Assembly (NCBI RefSeq): GCF_051195215.1
Contig: NZ_JBNAZM010000020.1
Location: forward strand, 16,002-80,001
Reading direction: 5' to 3'
DNA from: Arhodomonas sp051195215
GTDB lineage: Bacteria; Pseudomonadota; Gammaproteobacteria; Nitrococcales; Nitrococcaceae
DNA: 64,000 nucleotides
Numbering within the stretch: position 1 is the stretch's first letter; each line of letters opens with the position of its first letter. A program made the translations under genes and the position numbers. Positions 25,919-34,094 of the stretch are shown here, piece by piece. The notes under the pieces were generated by a model. It saw only the letters and a program-made list of their open reading frames with translations, was not told where the DNA came from and ran no database searches.

Positions 25919-26845
25919 GTGACGCAGCCAGCGAGTACAGCTAACCAGCCTGCAGGCCTGCACCTCGAAGTGGTGCCGCCGCTTACCCGGCAGGGCGAGG
26001 CAGGGGTCGATGCGGCTCTCGCCAAGGTGGCGGCCCTACATGAGTCAGTGGGCCTGGACGGGATCAATATTCCCGAAATCCGTGAAGAGAGTTCCAAGAG
26101 TGACAAGGGCGAGCGGCGCATGCCGTTCGAGCCCCGCATGGAGCCGCGCGAGCTCGCGCGGCGCATCCGCGATACCTTCGGCATCGAGTGTATGATAAAC
26201 CGCGTCGTGGTCCACCTGGAGCGCGACCGCCAGGCCGACTGGTTTCGCGAGACATGGGAGGAATACGGCGTCCGGCGTTTCGTGCTGGTGGGCGGTGAGA
26301 AGAGCGGGGTGGACTACCCCGGCCCGTCGGTGCCGGAAGCCAACGAGCTCATCCGGGAGGTGATATCCGACCGCCATCTGCGGGTGGGCAACATCTGCAT
26401 CCCCACGCGCTCGGGGGAGGCCGATCGCATGCGCCGCAAGATGCGCACCGGCACGGATTTCTTCACCACGCAGATCGTCTACCATCCGGAGCAGTTCACC
26501 GATCTCGTCGACGCGCTGGTCGACGGCGGTCTGCCGTCGCCGCCGCCGGAGGTGCTGGTGACGCTCTGCCCGGTGAAGAACGAACGCAACATCCGGTTCC
26601 TGCACTGGCTGGGGGTGGACCTGGCGCCGGAACTCGAGGCCTGGCTCACCGAGAAGCCGGACGAGGTCACCGAGCGGTCGCTCACGCAGATCGAGCGCGC
26701 ATGGGCGACGATTTCCGCGCATCGCGCGCGCCGGGCGCCAAGCATGCCGGTCGGCGTGAGCCTTGCGCCCATCGGAAAGATTCCTCACGAGACCACCGTG
26801 CGTCTCGCGCGCAACCTCTCCGTGGAGCTTTCCCGCACCGCTTGA
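25919..26845 (+). CDS. Methylenetetrahydrofolate reductase-like protein
   Basis: 308 residues with a MetF-like TIM-barrel pattern: VVPPLTRQG near the N-terminus, GLDGINIPEI, FVLVGGEKS, GNICIPTRSGEADRMRRKMRTGTDFFTTQIVYHPEQF (the MTHFR 'TQ' strand), and LCPVKNERNIRFLHWLGV. It is more diverged than MetF proper, lacking the FEFFPPK start. A role in one-carbon or methyl transfer is inferred from the family. GTG codons at 25892, 25910 and 25919 are in frame; AAGGGTG before 25919 favours the last. Confidence 0.7.
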   Translation: MTQPASTANQPAGLHLEVVPPLTRQGEAGVDAALAKVAALHESVGLDGINIPEIREESSKSDKGERRMPFEPRMEPRELARRIRDTFGIECMINRVVVHLERDRQADWFRETWEEYGVRRFVLVGGEKSGVDYPGPSVPEANELIREVISDRHLRVGNICIPTRSGEADRMRRKMRTGTDFFTTQIVYHPEQFTDLVDALVDGGLPSPPPEVLVTLCPVKNERNIRFLHWLGVDLAPELEAWLTEKPDEVTERSLTQIERAWATISAHRARRAPSMPVGVSLAPIGKIPHETTVRLARNLSVELSRTA

Positions 26846-26858
26846 GGTTGCATGGCTC

Positions 26859-26893
26859 GCGAGGTGGCCGGCATCGGCTGCCGGCCACCTCGC
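26859..26893. terminator. Long hairpin between convergent genes
   Basis: A perfect 15-bp stem (GCGAGGTGGCCGGCA / TGCCGGCCACCTCGC) with a 5-nt loop, between the MTHFR-like stop and the stop of the small gene at 26904. No U tract; a bidirectional terminator or 3'-end stabiliser. Confidence 0.6.
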
Positions 26894-26903
26894 AGCGCGC
26901 TCG

Positions 26904-27119
26904 TCAGCGCTGGCTACGCAGGTAGTCCTGCGTTGTGAGCAGGAACAGACGCCGAAACAGCTCCTCGATCGCCGCTTCGCGTTCCAGTTCCCTGGCCTCC
27001 CCCTCATCCGCGGCCGCCCGTGGATATTCCCAGATTAGCCGTACAGCCCCCGAGTTGGCATCGCTGACTTCCAGGCAGGGGTTGGCGCCATTGAGTCGGG
27101 CGTCGATCTGGTAGCTCAT
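26904..27119 (-). CDS. Small conserved-looking protein under a Fur-type box
   Basis: 71 residues (MSYQIDARLNG... EYPRAAADEG... LFRRLFLLTTQDYLRSQR), no family recognised. It has no signal peptide or membrane span; the C-terminal half is a charged amphipathic helix. The ATG is preceded by GAGAGGAGAC, a clear ribosome site. A strong Fur-like operator lies 47 bp upstream, so iron-repressed expression is expected. It is monocistronic. Confidence 0.7.
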   Translation of the reverse strand: MSYQIDARLNGANPCLEVSDANSGAVRLIWEYPRAAADEGEARELEREAAIEELFRRLFLLTTQDYLRSQR

Positions 27120-27165
27120 CCCTGTCTCCTCTCATTGCCGGGCATCTGAATCGTCTGCAATAAAC

Positions 27166-27184
27166 AGTAATCGTTCTCATTCGC
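27166..27184 (-). promoter_or_regulatory. Fur box upstream of the 71-residue gene
   Basis: Read on the minus strand, GCGAATGAGAACGATTACT matches 12 of 19 positions of the classic Fur consensus GATAATGATAATCATTATC, including ATGA-AA-ATTA. It lies 47-65 bp before the ATG at 27119, where a promoter would be expected. Confidence 0.65.
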
Positions 27185-27611
27185 ATATGCAAGTCATTGA
27201 ATTGCGGATGACGCCCCGGCGGATAGGCGTTACATTGTCGACATTCTTGGATGACCAATCCGGTTACAGCGCATGCCACATGTCAGCGAGCCAGTCGGGC
27301 GGTGTGTCGCGACGACAGGGCCGGGGGCGACGCCGGAGTCAACCGTCGCGGGAATCAGCAGCGCGAATTGCGACGTGTAGCAAGGCCCTACACGAGCGGC
27401 GAGCGACGCCGTCCACAACGGCGCATAAGGCCACCGGGGCCTGGCAGCATGTTCGAAATGGTTGGTAAATGCCCGCTGGCACAGGCGGTGTATCGCTGGG
27501 GACGGGGCAGACATGAAGGCGCGACGGACAAGCGCGCCACTAAATGAGGAGGCCGGACCACCGGCCCACGAGACGACAAATCAGCTACCCGCAAGACGAA
27601 AGGAGATGACC
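27185..27611. other. Spacer and probable 5' leader before HiPIP
   Basis: About 430 bp without a gene supported by ribosome site or homology; the open frame that runs into HiPIP from 27462 lacks both. It holds two small dyads: CGTGTAG caaggcc CTACACG at 27374-27394, and GGCCGG acca CCGGCC around 27551-27566. These may structure a long HiPIP leader. Confidence 0.35.
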
Positions 27612-27953
27612 ATGTCCCAGAACCATCCCGACCGTGGCCGACGGCGTTTTCTGCGCACCGGTCTGCTGGGCGTGGCGGCGGTGCCGCTCGCCGGTGGCCT
27701 GGTGACGCGCCGGGCCAGCGCTCAGGACGATATGCCCAGGCTGAGCCCGGACGACCCCGCGGCCAAGGCTCTGAGCTATACCCATGACGCCAGCACCGCC
27801 ACGGGCAATGCGGCCTTCCAGGAAGGCGCTCACTGTGCCAACTGCCAGCTCTTCACCGGCGAATCCGGTGCGGAATGGGGCCCGTGCAGCGCGTTCCCCG
27901 GCAAGCTGGTGAACGCCCAGGGATGGTGTTCCGCCTGGGTCGCGAAGAGCTGA
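27612..27953 (+). CDS. High-potential iron-sulfur protein (HiPIP)
   Basis: 113 residues. A Tat signal (RRRFLRTGLLGVAAVPLAGGLVTRRASA, cleavage probably before QDD) precedes a mature domain with the four HiPIP cysteines: CANC, GPCSAFPGKLV and GWCSAWV. It carries a [4Fe-4S] cluster at high potential and shuttles electrons in the periplasm, to a photosynthetic reaction centre or a terminal oxidase. The ATG at 27612 has AAAGGAG at 7 nt; an ATG at 27606 is too close to that site. This protein is characteristic of purple and halophilic gammaproteobacteria. Confidence 0.93.
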   Translation: MSQNHPDRGRRRFLRTGLLGVAAVPLAGGLVTRRASAQDDMPRLSPDDPAAKALSYTHDASTATGNAAFQEGAHCANCQLFTGESGAEWGPCSAFPGKLVNAQGWCSAWVAKS

Positions 27954-27980
27954 GCGCCAGTCAGACGCGTTGAGCGTCAA

Positions 27981-28004
27981 GGGGATGGGCGAGTGCCCAT
28001 CCCC
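27981..28004. terminator. Hairpin between HiPIP and convergent dehydrogenase
   Basis: A perfect 10-bp stem GGGGATGGGC / GCCCATCCCC with loop GAGT. No U tract on either strand; probably serves both converging transcripts. Confidence 0.55.
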
Positions 28005-28015
28005 GTCTGGACGAA

Positions 28016-29461
28016 TCAGTGACGATCATGGCCGCCGGTATCCCCGGCGGGTACTACCTTCCCCGGGTTGAGGGTGCCCTGAGGGTCGAGTGCGCCCTTG
28101 ATCGCGCGCATGAGCGCGACCTCCTCAGCGGACTTCAGCCGCGCGACCTCGGCGGGCTTGAGCTGGCCGACGCCATGCTCGGCGGCGAACGAGCCGTCCA
28201 GCGTCGCGACGATGTCGTGGATCAGCCGGTTGAACTCGTCCCAGCGGTCGAGGAAGTCCTCACGGGCCATCTGCGGTGGCTGGCTCAGGTTGAAGTGTAT
28301 GTTGCCGTCACCGACGTGACCGAACGCGCAAGGGCGTATCCCCGGCAACCGCTGCCGGGCGGCTGCATCCGCGCGTGCGAGGAAGTCGGGGATGGCCGGC
28401 AGCGGCACCGAGACGTCGTGCTTGATGCTGGCTCCTTCGTGGCGCTGGGCGGCGGGGATACTGTTGCGCAGTGCCCAGAGCGTGTCGCGCCCGGCATCTT
28501 CGTCGGTGATCCGGTAATCGCGGGCCAGTGACGGCAGCTCCGGGAGCGTCCCTTCCAGCATTCCTCGCAGGTCGTCGTGGCGTCGGGAGCTGGTAACGTC
28601 CAGCAGGACGTACCAGGGCCACGGTTGTGGGAACGGGTCGCTGCAGCCCGCGCCGTGGCGGAGTGAGAACTCCACGGGGGTGCGCCCCATCAGCTCGAAG
28701 GCGGTGAGGCTGTCGCCGGTAAGCGCCCGCAGCTCGGCGAGTAGACCCAATGCCGCCGATGGGGTGTCCAGTGCGACCAGGGCGGTGGCACGGTGCCGGG
28801 GGCGGGGGTGCAGACGCAGGACGGCGGCGGTGATGATGCCCAGCGTGCCCTCGGAGCCGACGAACAGGTCCTTGAGATCGTAACCGCTGTTGTCCTTGCG
28901 CAGGGCGCGCAACCCGTTCCAGACGCGCCCATCGGCGAGGACGACTTCCAGGCCGAGCACAAGCTCACGGGCGTTGCCGTAGCGCAGCACGTTCATGCCA
29001 CCGGCGTTGGTCGCCAGGTTGCCGCCGATGCAGCATTCGCCGGCGGCGGCGTAGTCGAGGGGAAACAGCCGGTCCGCGCCGGCGGCTGCGGCTTGCACGT
29101 CGGCGAGTGTGCAGCCCGCTTCGGCCACCAGGGTGTGGCCCAGTGGGTCAATGGCGCGTATGCGCCGCAGACGTTCCAGGCTCAGCACGATCTGATCGCC
29201 GCTGGCGTCCGGTGCGGCGCCGCCGCACAGGCCGGTGTTGCCGCCCTGGGGAACGATGGCCACACCGGCGGCGGCGCACCGGCGGACCGTTTCGGATACC
29301 GCGCGGGTATCCGCCGGGCGCACCACCGCCCGGCAGCGACCTTTGAACAGACCCCGGCGTTCACGGAGGTACGCCGCCGTTGCGGCCGGCGTGGTGATCA
29401 CGGCGTCGTCGCCCAGGACGTTCTCCAGCTCATGCACCAGTGCGTCGACGCCATCAGTCAT
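28016..29461 (-). CDS. FAD-binding oxidoreductase, D-2-hydroxyglutarate dehydrogenase-like
   Basis: 481 residues. The FAD-binding (PCMH/VAO-type) domain has PQGGNTGLCGGAAP and GGNLATNAGGMNVLRYG; the C-terminal FAD-linked oxidase domain ends with GHVGDGNIHFN and AEHGVGQLKP, the substrate/metal-site motifs of D-2-hydroxyacid dehydrogenases (D2HGDH, GlcD, D-LDH). It oxidises a D-2-hydroxyacid, passing electrons to ETF, quinone or cytochrome; D-2-hydroxyglutarate is the best guess. The neighbour at 29454 overlaps its start by 8 nt. Confidence 0.88.
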   Translation of the reverse strand: MTDGVDALVHELENVLGDDAVITTPAATAAYLRERRGLFKGRCRAVVRPADTRAVSETVRRCAAAGVAIVPQGGNTGLCGGAAPDASGDQIVLSLERLRRIRAIDPLGHTLVAEAGCTLADVQAAAAGADRLFPLDYAAAGECCIGGNLATNAGGMNVLRYGNARELVLGLEVVLADGRVWNGLRALRKDNSGYDLKDLFVGSEGTLGIITAAVLRLHPRPRHRATALVALDTPSAALGLLAELRALTGDSLTAFELMGRTPVEFSLRHGAGCSDPFPQPWPWYVLLDVTSSRRHDDLRGMLEGTLPELPSLARDYRITDEDAGRDTLWALRNSIPAAQRHEGASIKHDVSVPLPAIPDFLARADAAARQRLPGIRPCAFGHVGDGNIHFNLSQPPQMAREDFLDRWDEFNRLIHDIVATLDGSFAAEHGVGQLKPAEVARLKSAEEVALMRAIKGALDPQGTLNPGKVVPAGDTGGHDRH

Positions 29462-30197
29462 GGCGCAGCCACCAGCGCACGGCCGCGAGTAGCGCGGCTG
29501 TCAGCCCGAGTGTGAGGCCGGCAAGCTCGGCGGCCATCGGCCCGAACAGGTCGGGGGCCTTCATCAACGTCGTCATGAGCGATTCCTGGTAGTAGAAAAA
29601 CCACTGGTGCCCGGAGGGGAAAGCCCATTCGTGCAGCCGCGCGAACCAGCCGCCGTCACCGGCATCGAAGGCCGCCACCGTCAGGCCGCCGCCGACGGCG
29701 AGGGCGAGGCCGCCACCGGCCGCGAGCGCCCGCCCGCCGGGCACGTGTCCCGCCCGCCGCAGCCAGGTAACCGCGGCGAGCAGGCACAGGCCCGCGCCTA
29801 TGGCAGCGCGTTGAAGCAGGGAGACCCAATCGGCGACCAGACGCAGGTGCGCGATCTCCGGGGGACGCAGTAACGCCTCGGCGGTCGCGTTCGGTGGCTG
29901 GTAGCGCAGTGTCTCGAGACCTTCGCCGCCATGGTTGATGGCGGTCACGATGTCGCCGAACAACGCCTGGTGCTGCTGTGGCGTGAGAGTCTCGAAACCG
30001 CTGCGGTAGCGGTTCTGTGGCCCGTACTCGGCGATGTGGGCCTGAATGTCGAGAGCTCCGTAGAGGGCCGGATAACCGAAGTCGACGAGCGATAGCAGTT
30101 GCCAGGCCACGCCCGCGGCCGCGAGCAATGCGGCGGGGGCGACGGTGGCACTGGCGATTGCGGTGAGCAGGCGGTGGCAGCGCACGGCGTCGAGCAT
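29454..30197 (-). CDS. DUF1461-family integral membrane protein
   Basis: 247 residues with an N-terminal span (about 10-32), a long extracytoplasmic loop bearing a conserved-looking WQLLSLVDFGYPALYGALDIQ... FETLTPQQHQALF, further spans, and HEWAFPSGHQWFFYYQESLMTTLMKAPDLFGPMA near the end, resembling DUF1461/TIGR01906 proteins. Function unknown. The ATG at 30197 is chosen; the frame extends to 30239. Its stop overlaps the dehydrogenase start, so the two are probably co-transcribed. Confidence 0.75.
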   Translation of the reverse strand: MLDAVRCHRLLTAIASATVAPAALLAAAGVAWQLLSLVDFGYPALYGALDIQAHIAEYGPQNRYRSGFETLTPQQHQALFGDIVTAINHGGEGLETLRYQPPNATAEALLRPPEIAHLRLVADWVSLLQRAAIGAGLCLLAAVTWLRRAGHVPGGRALAAGGGLALAVGGGLTVAAFDAGDGGWFARLHEWAFPSGHQWFFYYQESLMTTLMKAPDLFGPMAAELAGLTLGLTAALLAAVRWWLRHD

Positions 30198-30378
30198 TCG
30201 CTCATTGTACGCCGTGACGGCGGGCGCACGCAGGCGCACGGTAGGCCTCCGGTGACGCTGGCCGCCGTGGTGTCACCCTGCAGTGATTCGCCGTCATACC
30301 TGTCCCTGTCCGGTGTCGCGGCCCTTCGCCCCGCCCGGCTCCGGTGGCGCCGGGCGCTCGGAGACGCGGCGAACGTCT

Positions 30379-30783
30379 CTATTGCCCGGCGTCGTCCGCC
30401 GCCTCTGCCTTGTCGTCGAGCGGGGCGCTCAACCCGCGTCGGGCGCGCTCGTTGCGGGAGACGCTGCCGGCGAGCCGTCCCAGCGCCTCCACCGCGAGGG
30501 CGTCCCCGGATGCGGCGGCACGGCGTATCCACGCGAGCGCTTTGTCGGTGTCCTCGGCCACGCCCTGGCCATAGTAGTACATGTAGCCCACGGCATACTG
30601 GGCGCGGGGCTGGCCGGTGGCCGCTGCGTCGCGCAGGGCGGGGAAGGCGCGATCGAAGTCCCCATCGAGCCAGGCCTGACGGGCCTCGGCGATCTCCGGG
30701 GCGGTGCCGCCGTCCTGGGGCGCCGTGGCGCAGCCGGCGAGGATCAGGGACGCGGCGAATGCCGCGAGTGCGAAACGCTTCAT
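30379..30783 (-). CDS. Sel1-repeat lipoprotein
   Basis: 134 residues. A lipoprotein signal ends in LAGC, Cys18. The mature part includes one or two Sel1-type TPR-like repeats (AAATGQPRAQYAVGYMYYYGQGVAEDTDKALAWIRRAAASGDALA). Such repeats mediate protein contacts; partner unknown. It is followed by a charged C-terminus (DDKAEAADDAGQ). Confidence 0.8.
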   Translation of the reverse strand: MKRFALAAFAASLILAGCATAPQDGGTAPEIAEARQAWLDGDFDRAFPALRDAAATGQPRAQYAVGYMYYYGQGVAEDTDKALAWIRRAAASGDALAVEALGRLAGSVSRNERARRGLSAPLDDKAEAADDAGQ

Positions 30784-30816
30784 ATGGATCTCTTGTCGGT
30801 TACTTCTTCACAGGCC

Positions 30817-31479
30817 CTACCGCTTGCGGGCGAGGGTGACGCCGTCGGCCACCGGCAACAGGCAGAGGTCGATGCGGGCATCGTCGCGCAGGCTCCGGTT
30901 GAATGCGCGGATCGCGCGGGTGTCCTCGTCCTGTCGGGTGGGGTCGCTCACACGGCCGTGCCAGAGGGTGTTGTCCACTGCCGCCAGGCCTCCGGGGCGC
31001 AGGAGCTTGAGGGCGCGTTCGTAGTAGTCCGGATAGCCGCTCTTGTCGGCGTCGATGAACACGAAATCGTACTGGCGGGCGCCGCCGGCGTCGAGCAGTG
31101 TGTCCAGGGTATCCACCGCCTCGCCGATGCGCAGATCGATCAGCTCGTCCACGCCCGCCTGACGCCAGTAACGTTGACCGACATCCGTCCACTCGCGACT
31201 GTGGTCGCAGGCGACGAGCACGCCGTCGGCGGGCATGGCCAGCGCCATCGTCAGCGCGCTGTATCCGGTGAAGGTGCCGATTTCTACCACTCGTCGGGCG
31301 CTGGTGAGGCGCACGAGCATCGCCAGCAATGCCCCCTCCTCGGGGGCGATCTGCATGCCGGACTGCGGCAGGCGCGCGGTTTCGGCGCGCAGCGCACGCT
31401 GGATGTCGTTCTCGCGAACGCCCTCCGAGAGCAGGTACGCGAGCAGGTCGTCGGACATCCCGATGGTACGATTGCTCAT
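30817..31479 (-). CDS. SAM-dependent O-methyltransferase (family 3)
   Basis: 220 residues. SAM-binding motif VVEIGTFTGYSALTMA, an acidic VACDHSREWTDVG, and the metal-binding/catalytic DFVFIDADKSGYPDYYERAL with AVDNTLWHGRV, as in catechol/caffeoyl-CoA O-methyltransferases. It is probably a metal-dependent cytoplasmic O-methyltransferase; substrate unknown. ATG 31479 is chosen; a GGGAGG lies about 12 nt upstream, which is long, so the start is moderately sure. Divergent from cpdA by 66 bp. Confidence 0.85.
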   Translation of the reverse strand: MSNRTIGMSDDLLAYLLSEGVRENDIQRALRAETARLPQSGMQIAPEEGALLAMLVRLTSARRVVEIGTFTGYSALTMALAMPADGVLVACDHSREWTDVGQRYWRQAGVDELIDLRIGEAVDTLDTLLDAGGARQYDFVFIDADKSGYPDYYERALKLLRPGGLAAVDNTLWHGRVSDPTRQDEDTRAIRAFNRSLRDDARIDLCLLPVADGVTLARKR

Positions 31480-31545
31480 GATGCGGTAAACCTCCCTGTG
31501 GGCCGGCGGTGATGCCACCCGGGACAACAGGATACGCGAAGTCCA

Positions 31546-32367
31546 ATGGACGCTAACTCAACAGAGCCACGGAACGGCGTCAAGCCGCTTCGGGTCATCC
31601 AGATCAGCGACACGCATCTGTTCGAGGACGAGACCGCCCGGCTTGCCGGCGTGGCCACCGACGCGAGCGCGCGGGACGTATTCGAGGCCGCACTGGCACA
31701 GGCGTGCGGCGTCGATCTCGTCGTCGTCACCGGCGACCTGGTCCACGACGGCAGCGTCACCGCCTATCGGCGCCTGCGTGACCGCCTGCGCGCCGCCGGT
31801 GCCCCGGTGCTGGTGGTGCCAGGCAATCACGATGGCCCCGATGTGATGCGGCGGGTCTTCGACGACGGGCCGGTGCGCTGGTGCGAGAGCTGCCGTGTCG
31901 GCGCCTGGCAGGTGGAGTCGTTGAACTCCCATCGCGGCGACGATCCCGGCGGCAGCCTCGGGGAGGCGCAGTTGGAGGCTTTCACGCGGCGGTTGGCGGC
32001 CGGTAGCGGGCCGGTGCTGACGCTGGTGCATCATCCACCGGTGGCGCTGGGGGCGCCGTGGCTGGACCGCATCGGCCTGGCGGACGGCCCGGAGTTGGTG
32101 GACCGGCTCGCGGCGAGCGGTCGGCCGGCAGTCGTGGTCTGGGGGCATGCCCATCAGGCATGGGCCGGGGGCGACGAGCGGTTGCGTTTGCTGGGCGCGC
32201 CGTCCACCTGCGTCCAGTTCGCCCCCGGGTGTGCGGATTTCACACTGGATACCCGCCCGCCGGGCTGGCGGTGGCTGTCGCTTTACCGGGACGGTGCCGT
32301 GGAAACCGGTGTGGAACGGCTGCCGGCAGGCATGCACGCGGCGGCGATGGATTGTGGCGGCTACTGA
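31546..32367 (+). CDS. cpdA: 3',5'-cyclic-AMP phosphodiesterase
   Basis: 273 residues of the calcineurin-like metallophosphatase fold with all motif residues: QISDTHLF, VTGDLVHDGS, VPGNHDG, VHHPPV and GHAHQ. This is the class III cAMP phosphodiesterase (Icc/CpdA) pattern. It would lower cAMP in the cytoplasm. It is monocistronic and divergent from the methyltransferase. Confidence 0.85.
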   Translation: MDANSTEPRNGVKPLRVIQISDTHLFEDETARLAGVATDASARDVFEAALAQACGVDLVVVTGDLVHDGSVTAYRRLRDRLRAAGAPVLVVPGNHDGPDVMRRVFDDGPVRWCESCRVGAWQVESLNSHRGDDPGGSLGEAQLEAFTRRLAAGSGPVLTLVHHPPVALGAPWLDRIGLADGPELVDRLAASGRPAVVVWGHAHQAWAGGDERLRLLGAPSTCVQFAPGCADFTLDTRPPGWRWLSLYRDGAVETGVERLPAGMHAAAMDCGGY

Positions 32368-32461
32368 GTCACGGTCGTGGGAGACGACGTGCGGCACCAT
32401 ACGGTGAACCGCAGGGTTGCGCAGGCTGCGCCATGGTAGCGGCGCGAGGCAGGAGTCAGCA

Positions 32462-33556
32462 ATGAGCGAGGAACCGCGGACGAGCGGGCGGGACGACGAG
32501 GTGGCCCGTCTCCAGGCGGAGCTCGAGGAGGCGCGGGCGCGCGCCGAGGAAGTCGCCGCCTACTACCGGGGTGAGCTCGAAGCGGCGCGCCGCCGGGCGG
32601 AGGACGAGGCGGTACGCATCCAGGCCGGCGAGGCGGGCCGGCGCAAGCGCGCAGACGAGGCGGTGGCGCGTCTGAAGGGCGAGCTCGCCAGTGCGCGGCG
32701 CGATGCCGAGCATGCGCAGCGTCGTTACGAGGAGCTGCATCGTCATCTCGAGGAGATGGAGCAGGCCAATGCCCGTGACGGTGCCCGCGAGCAAGAGGCC
32801 GCACGGGCGGCGTGGCGAACCGCCGAGGAGGAGGTGGAACGCCTCGATGGCGAGATCGCTGCGTTGCAGCGAGAGCTCGAAAGCGAGCGCGCGCATCGCC
32901 GGCAGCAGGATATCGAGCGCGAGCGGCTGGTGGAGGAGCACCGGCATACCGAGGAACGCTGGCGAGGGTTGATGGCGCGGCTTCGCCGCGGGTTCAAGGC
33001 GTCCGAGCAGCGTCGCCGGGCGTTGGAGAACGCCGTCGCCGAGGCCGAGCAGCGCGCACGCGAGGTCGCTGCAGCCGATGAGCAAGCCGGCCGGCGGCCG
33101 GCGTTCGCGCCGGTGGATGCCCGGGTGGAGGTGGATCCGACCAAAGGGTGGGGCAGCCTCACCATCACCGAAGGCGAGGATCTCTCCGACGAATTCATGC
33201 TGGTCGAGGCCGATCAGTCCATTCGCGAGGCCGCCGACGCCAGACCGGGGGACGGGCAGGGGCAGGGCGCGCGTGCCGATGTCTCCGAGGAGGAAGCGGA
33301 GACCCTGCTCATGGAGCTCAACGTGGACCGGCGCATGGCCGAGCGTCGCGCCGAGCCCGCCCGCGCCGCGCCGACGGCACCGGCCGACGGTGGTGCAAGC
33401 TTCCGACCGCGCGATCCCCGCCCCGTCCGTCCGGCGCCTGCGCCGGCGGGCCCGGCACGCACGCCGGAGCGTACCGGCGGCAGCCTGATGCCGTGGCTGG
33501 TGGCGGCCGGCGTGGTGGGTGTTCTGGCGGTCTTCGCCCTGGTGATGCTCCTCTAG
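32462..33556 (+). CDS. Tail-anchored coiled-coil protein
   Basis: 364 residues, no family recognised. Residues about 10-210 are continuous Glu/Arg/Ala heptad-like coiled coil, then a short folded region (DPTKGWGSLTITEGEDLSDEFMLVE), an acidic stretch with EEEAETLLMELN, a Pro/Ala/Arg linker, and one C-terminal membrane span (MPWLVAAGVVGVLAVFALVMLL) that would anchor it with the coil in the cytoplasm. The ATG at 32462 has AGGCAGGAG 7 nt upstream. A scaffold role in cell envelope or division is inference only. Confidence 0.7.
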   Translation: MSEEPRTSGRDDEVARLQAELEEARARAEEVAAYYRGELEAARRRAEDEAVRIQAGEAGRRKRADEAVARLKGELASARRDAEHAQRRYEELHRHLEEMEQANARDGAREQEAARAAWRTAEEEVERLDGEIAALQRELESERAHRRQQDIERERLVEEHRHTEERWRGLMARLRRGFKASEQRRRALENAVAEAEQRAREVAAADEQAGRRPAFAPVDARVEVDPTKGWGSLTITEGEDLSDEFMLVEADQSIREAADARPGDGQGQGARADVSEEEAETLLMELNVDRRMAERRAEPARAAPTAPADGGASFRPRDPRPVRPAPAPAGPARTPERTGGSLMPWLVAAGVVGVLAVFALVMLL

Positions 33557-33811
33557 TGCAAAGTCCAATGGTCAAAGTGGCAAGCGCACAGCCGCTTGGC
33601 GTTACCGTCGACGCTTTGGTTCCTGCGTCAAGCGTTACGCAGGCCGAGTGCCGGAGGGTGGATGAAGCGCGAGCGTAATCCCTCTCCACGGGGCGTTGCG
33701 CGTCGCAAGTCTCGAGTTTCAGGTAGCGCGTGCGCCGTCCGAGCACCGGCTCCGGATCGCTTTCCGCTTTGAACGTGTGTCCATTGCACGGGTTGGAGTC
33801 GCCGGGGGCGC
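33557..33811. repeat. Spacer of degenerate dispersed repeats
   Basis: 255 bp. It begins with GTCAAAGTGGCAAGCG (33571-33586), the same motif as the spacers at 10171 and 62345. Farther on is a GGTGGATGAAGCG...CGTAATCC run (about 33657-33682), the pattern of REP-like GGTGGATTACGC elements. No gene is supported. Confidence 0.5.
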
Positions 33812-33982
33812 TCAGATCTCGATCATCTCGAAGTCTTCCTTGCCTGCGCCGCATTCCGGACAGGTGAAGCTTTCCGGAATGTCTTCCCAGCGCGTGCCGG
33901 GCTCGATGCCCGCCTCAGGGGCGCCCTTCTCTTCCTCGTAGATCCATCCGCAGACCACGCACATGAAGGCACGGTATTCCAT
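33812..33982 (-). CDS. Rubredoxin
   Basis: 56 residues with both rubredoxin knuckles CVVCGWIYEEEKG and CPECGAGKEDFEMIE, that is two C-x2-C-G units binding one Fe, and the usual GIEPGTRWEDIPESF between them. It is a small electron carrier in the cytoplasm, often for alkane hydroxylases or oxygen/superoxide detoxification. It stands alone here. The ATG at 33982 starts MEYRAFMC; the longer frame is not rubredoxin-like. Confidence 0.95.
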   Translation of the reverse strand: MEYRAFMCVVCGWIYEEEKGAPEAGIEPGTRWEDIPESFTCPECGAGKEDFEMIEI

Positions 33983-34094
33983 GGTTTGCGTCAACCTCAT
34001 CGGTGGGAAAAGGCCGCCAAGGGTACCCCCGCGCCGGCCGGGAATGAAGGGGGGCGCTGGCCGCGGTGCTCGGCGAGGCAGTAAACTGACGGGC

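Noticed and set aside
33983..34094. TPP riboswitch before thiE
   Set aside because: No CTGAGA core or THI-box layout in the 112-bp spacer.
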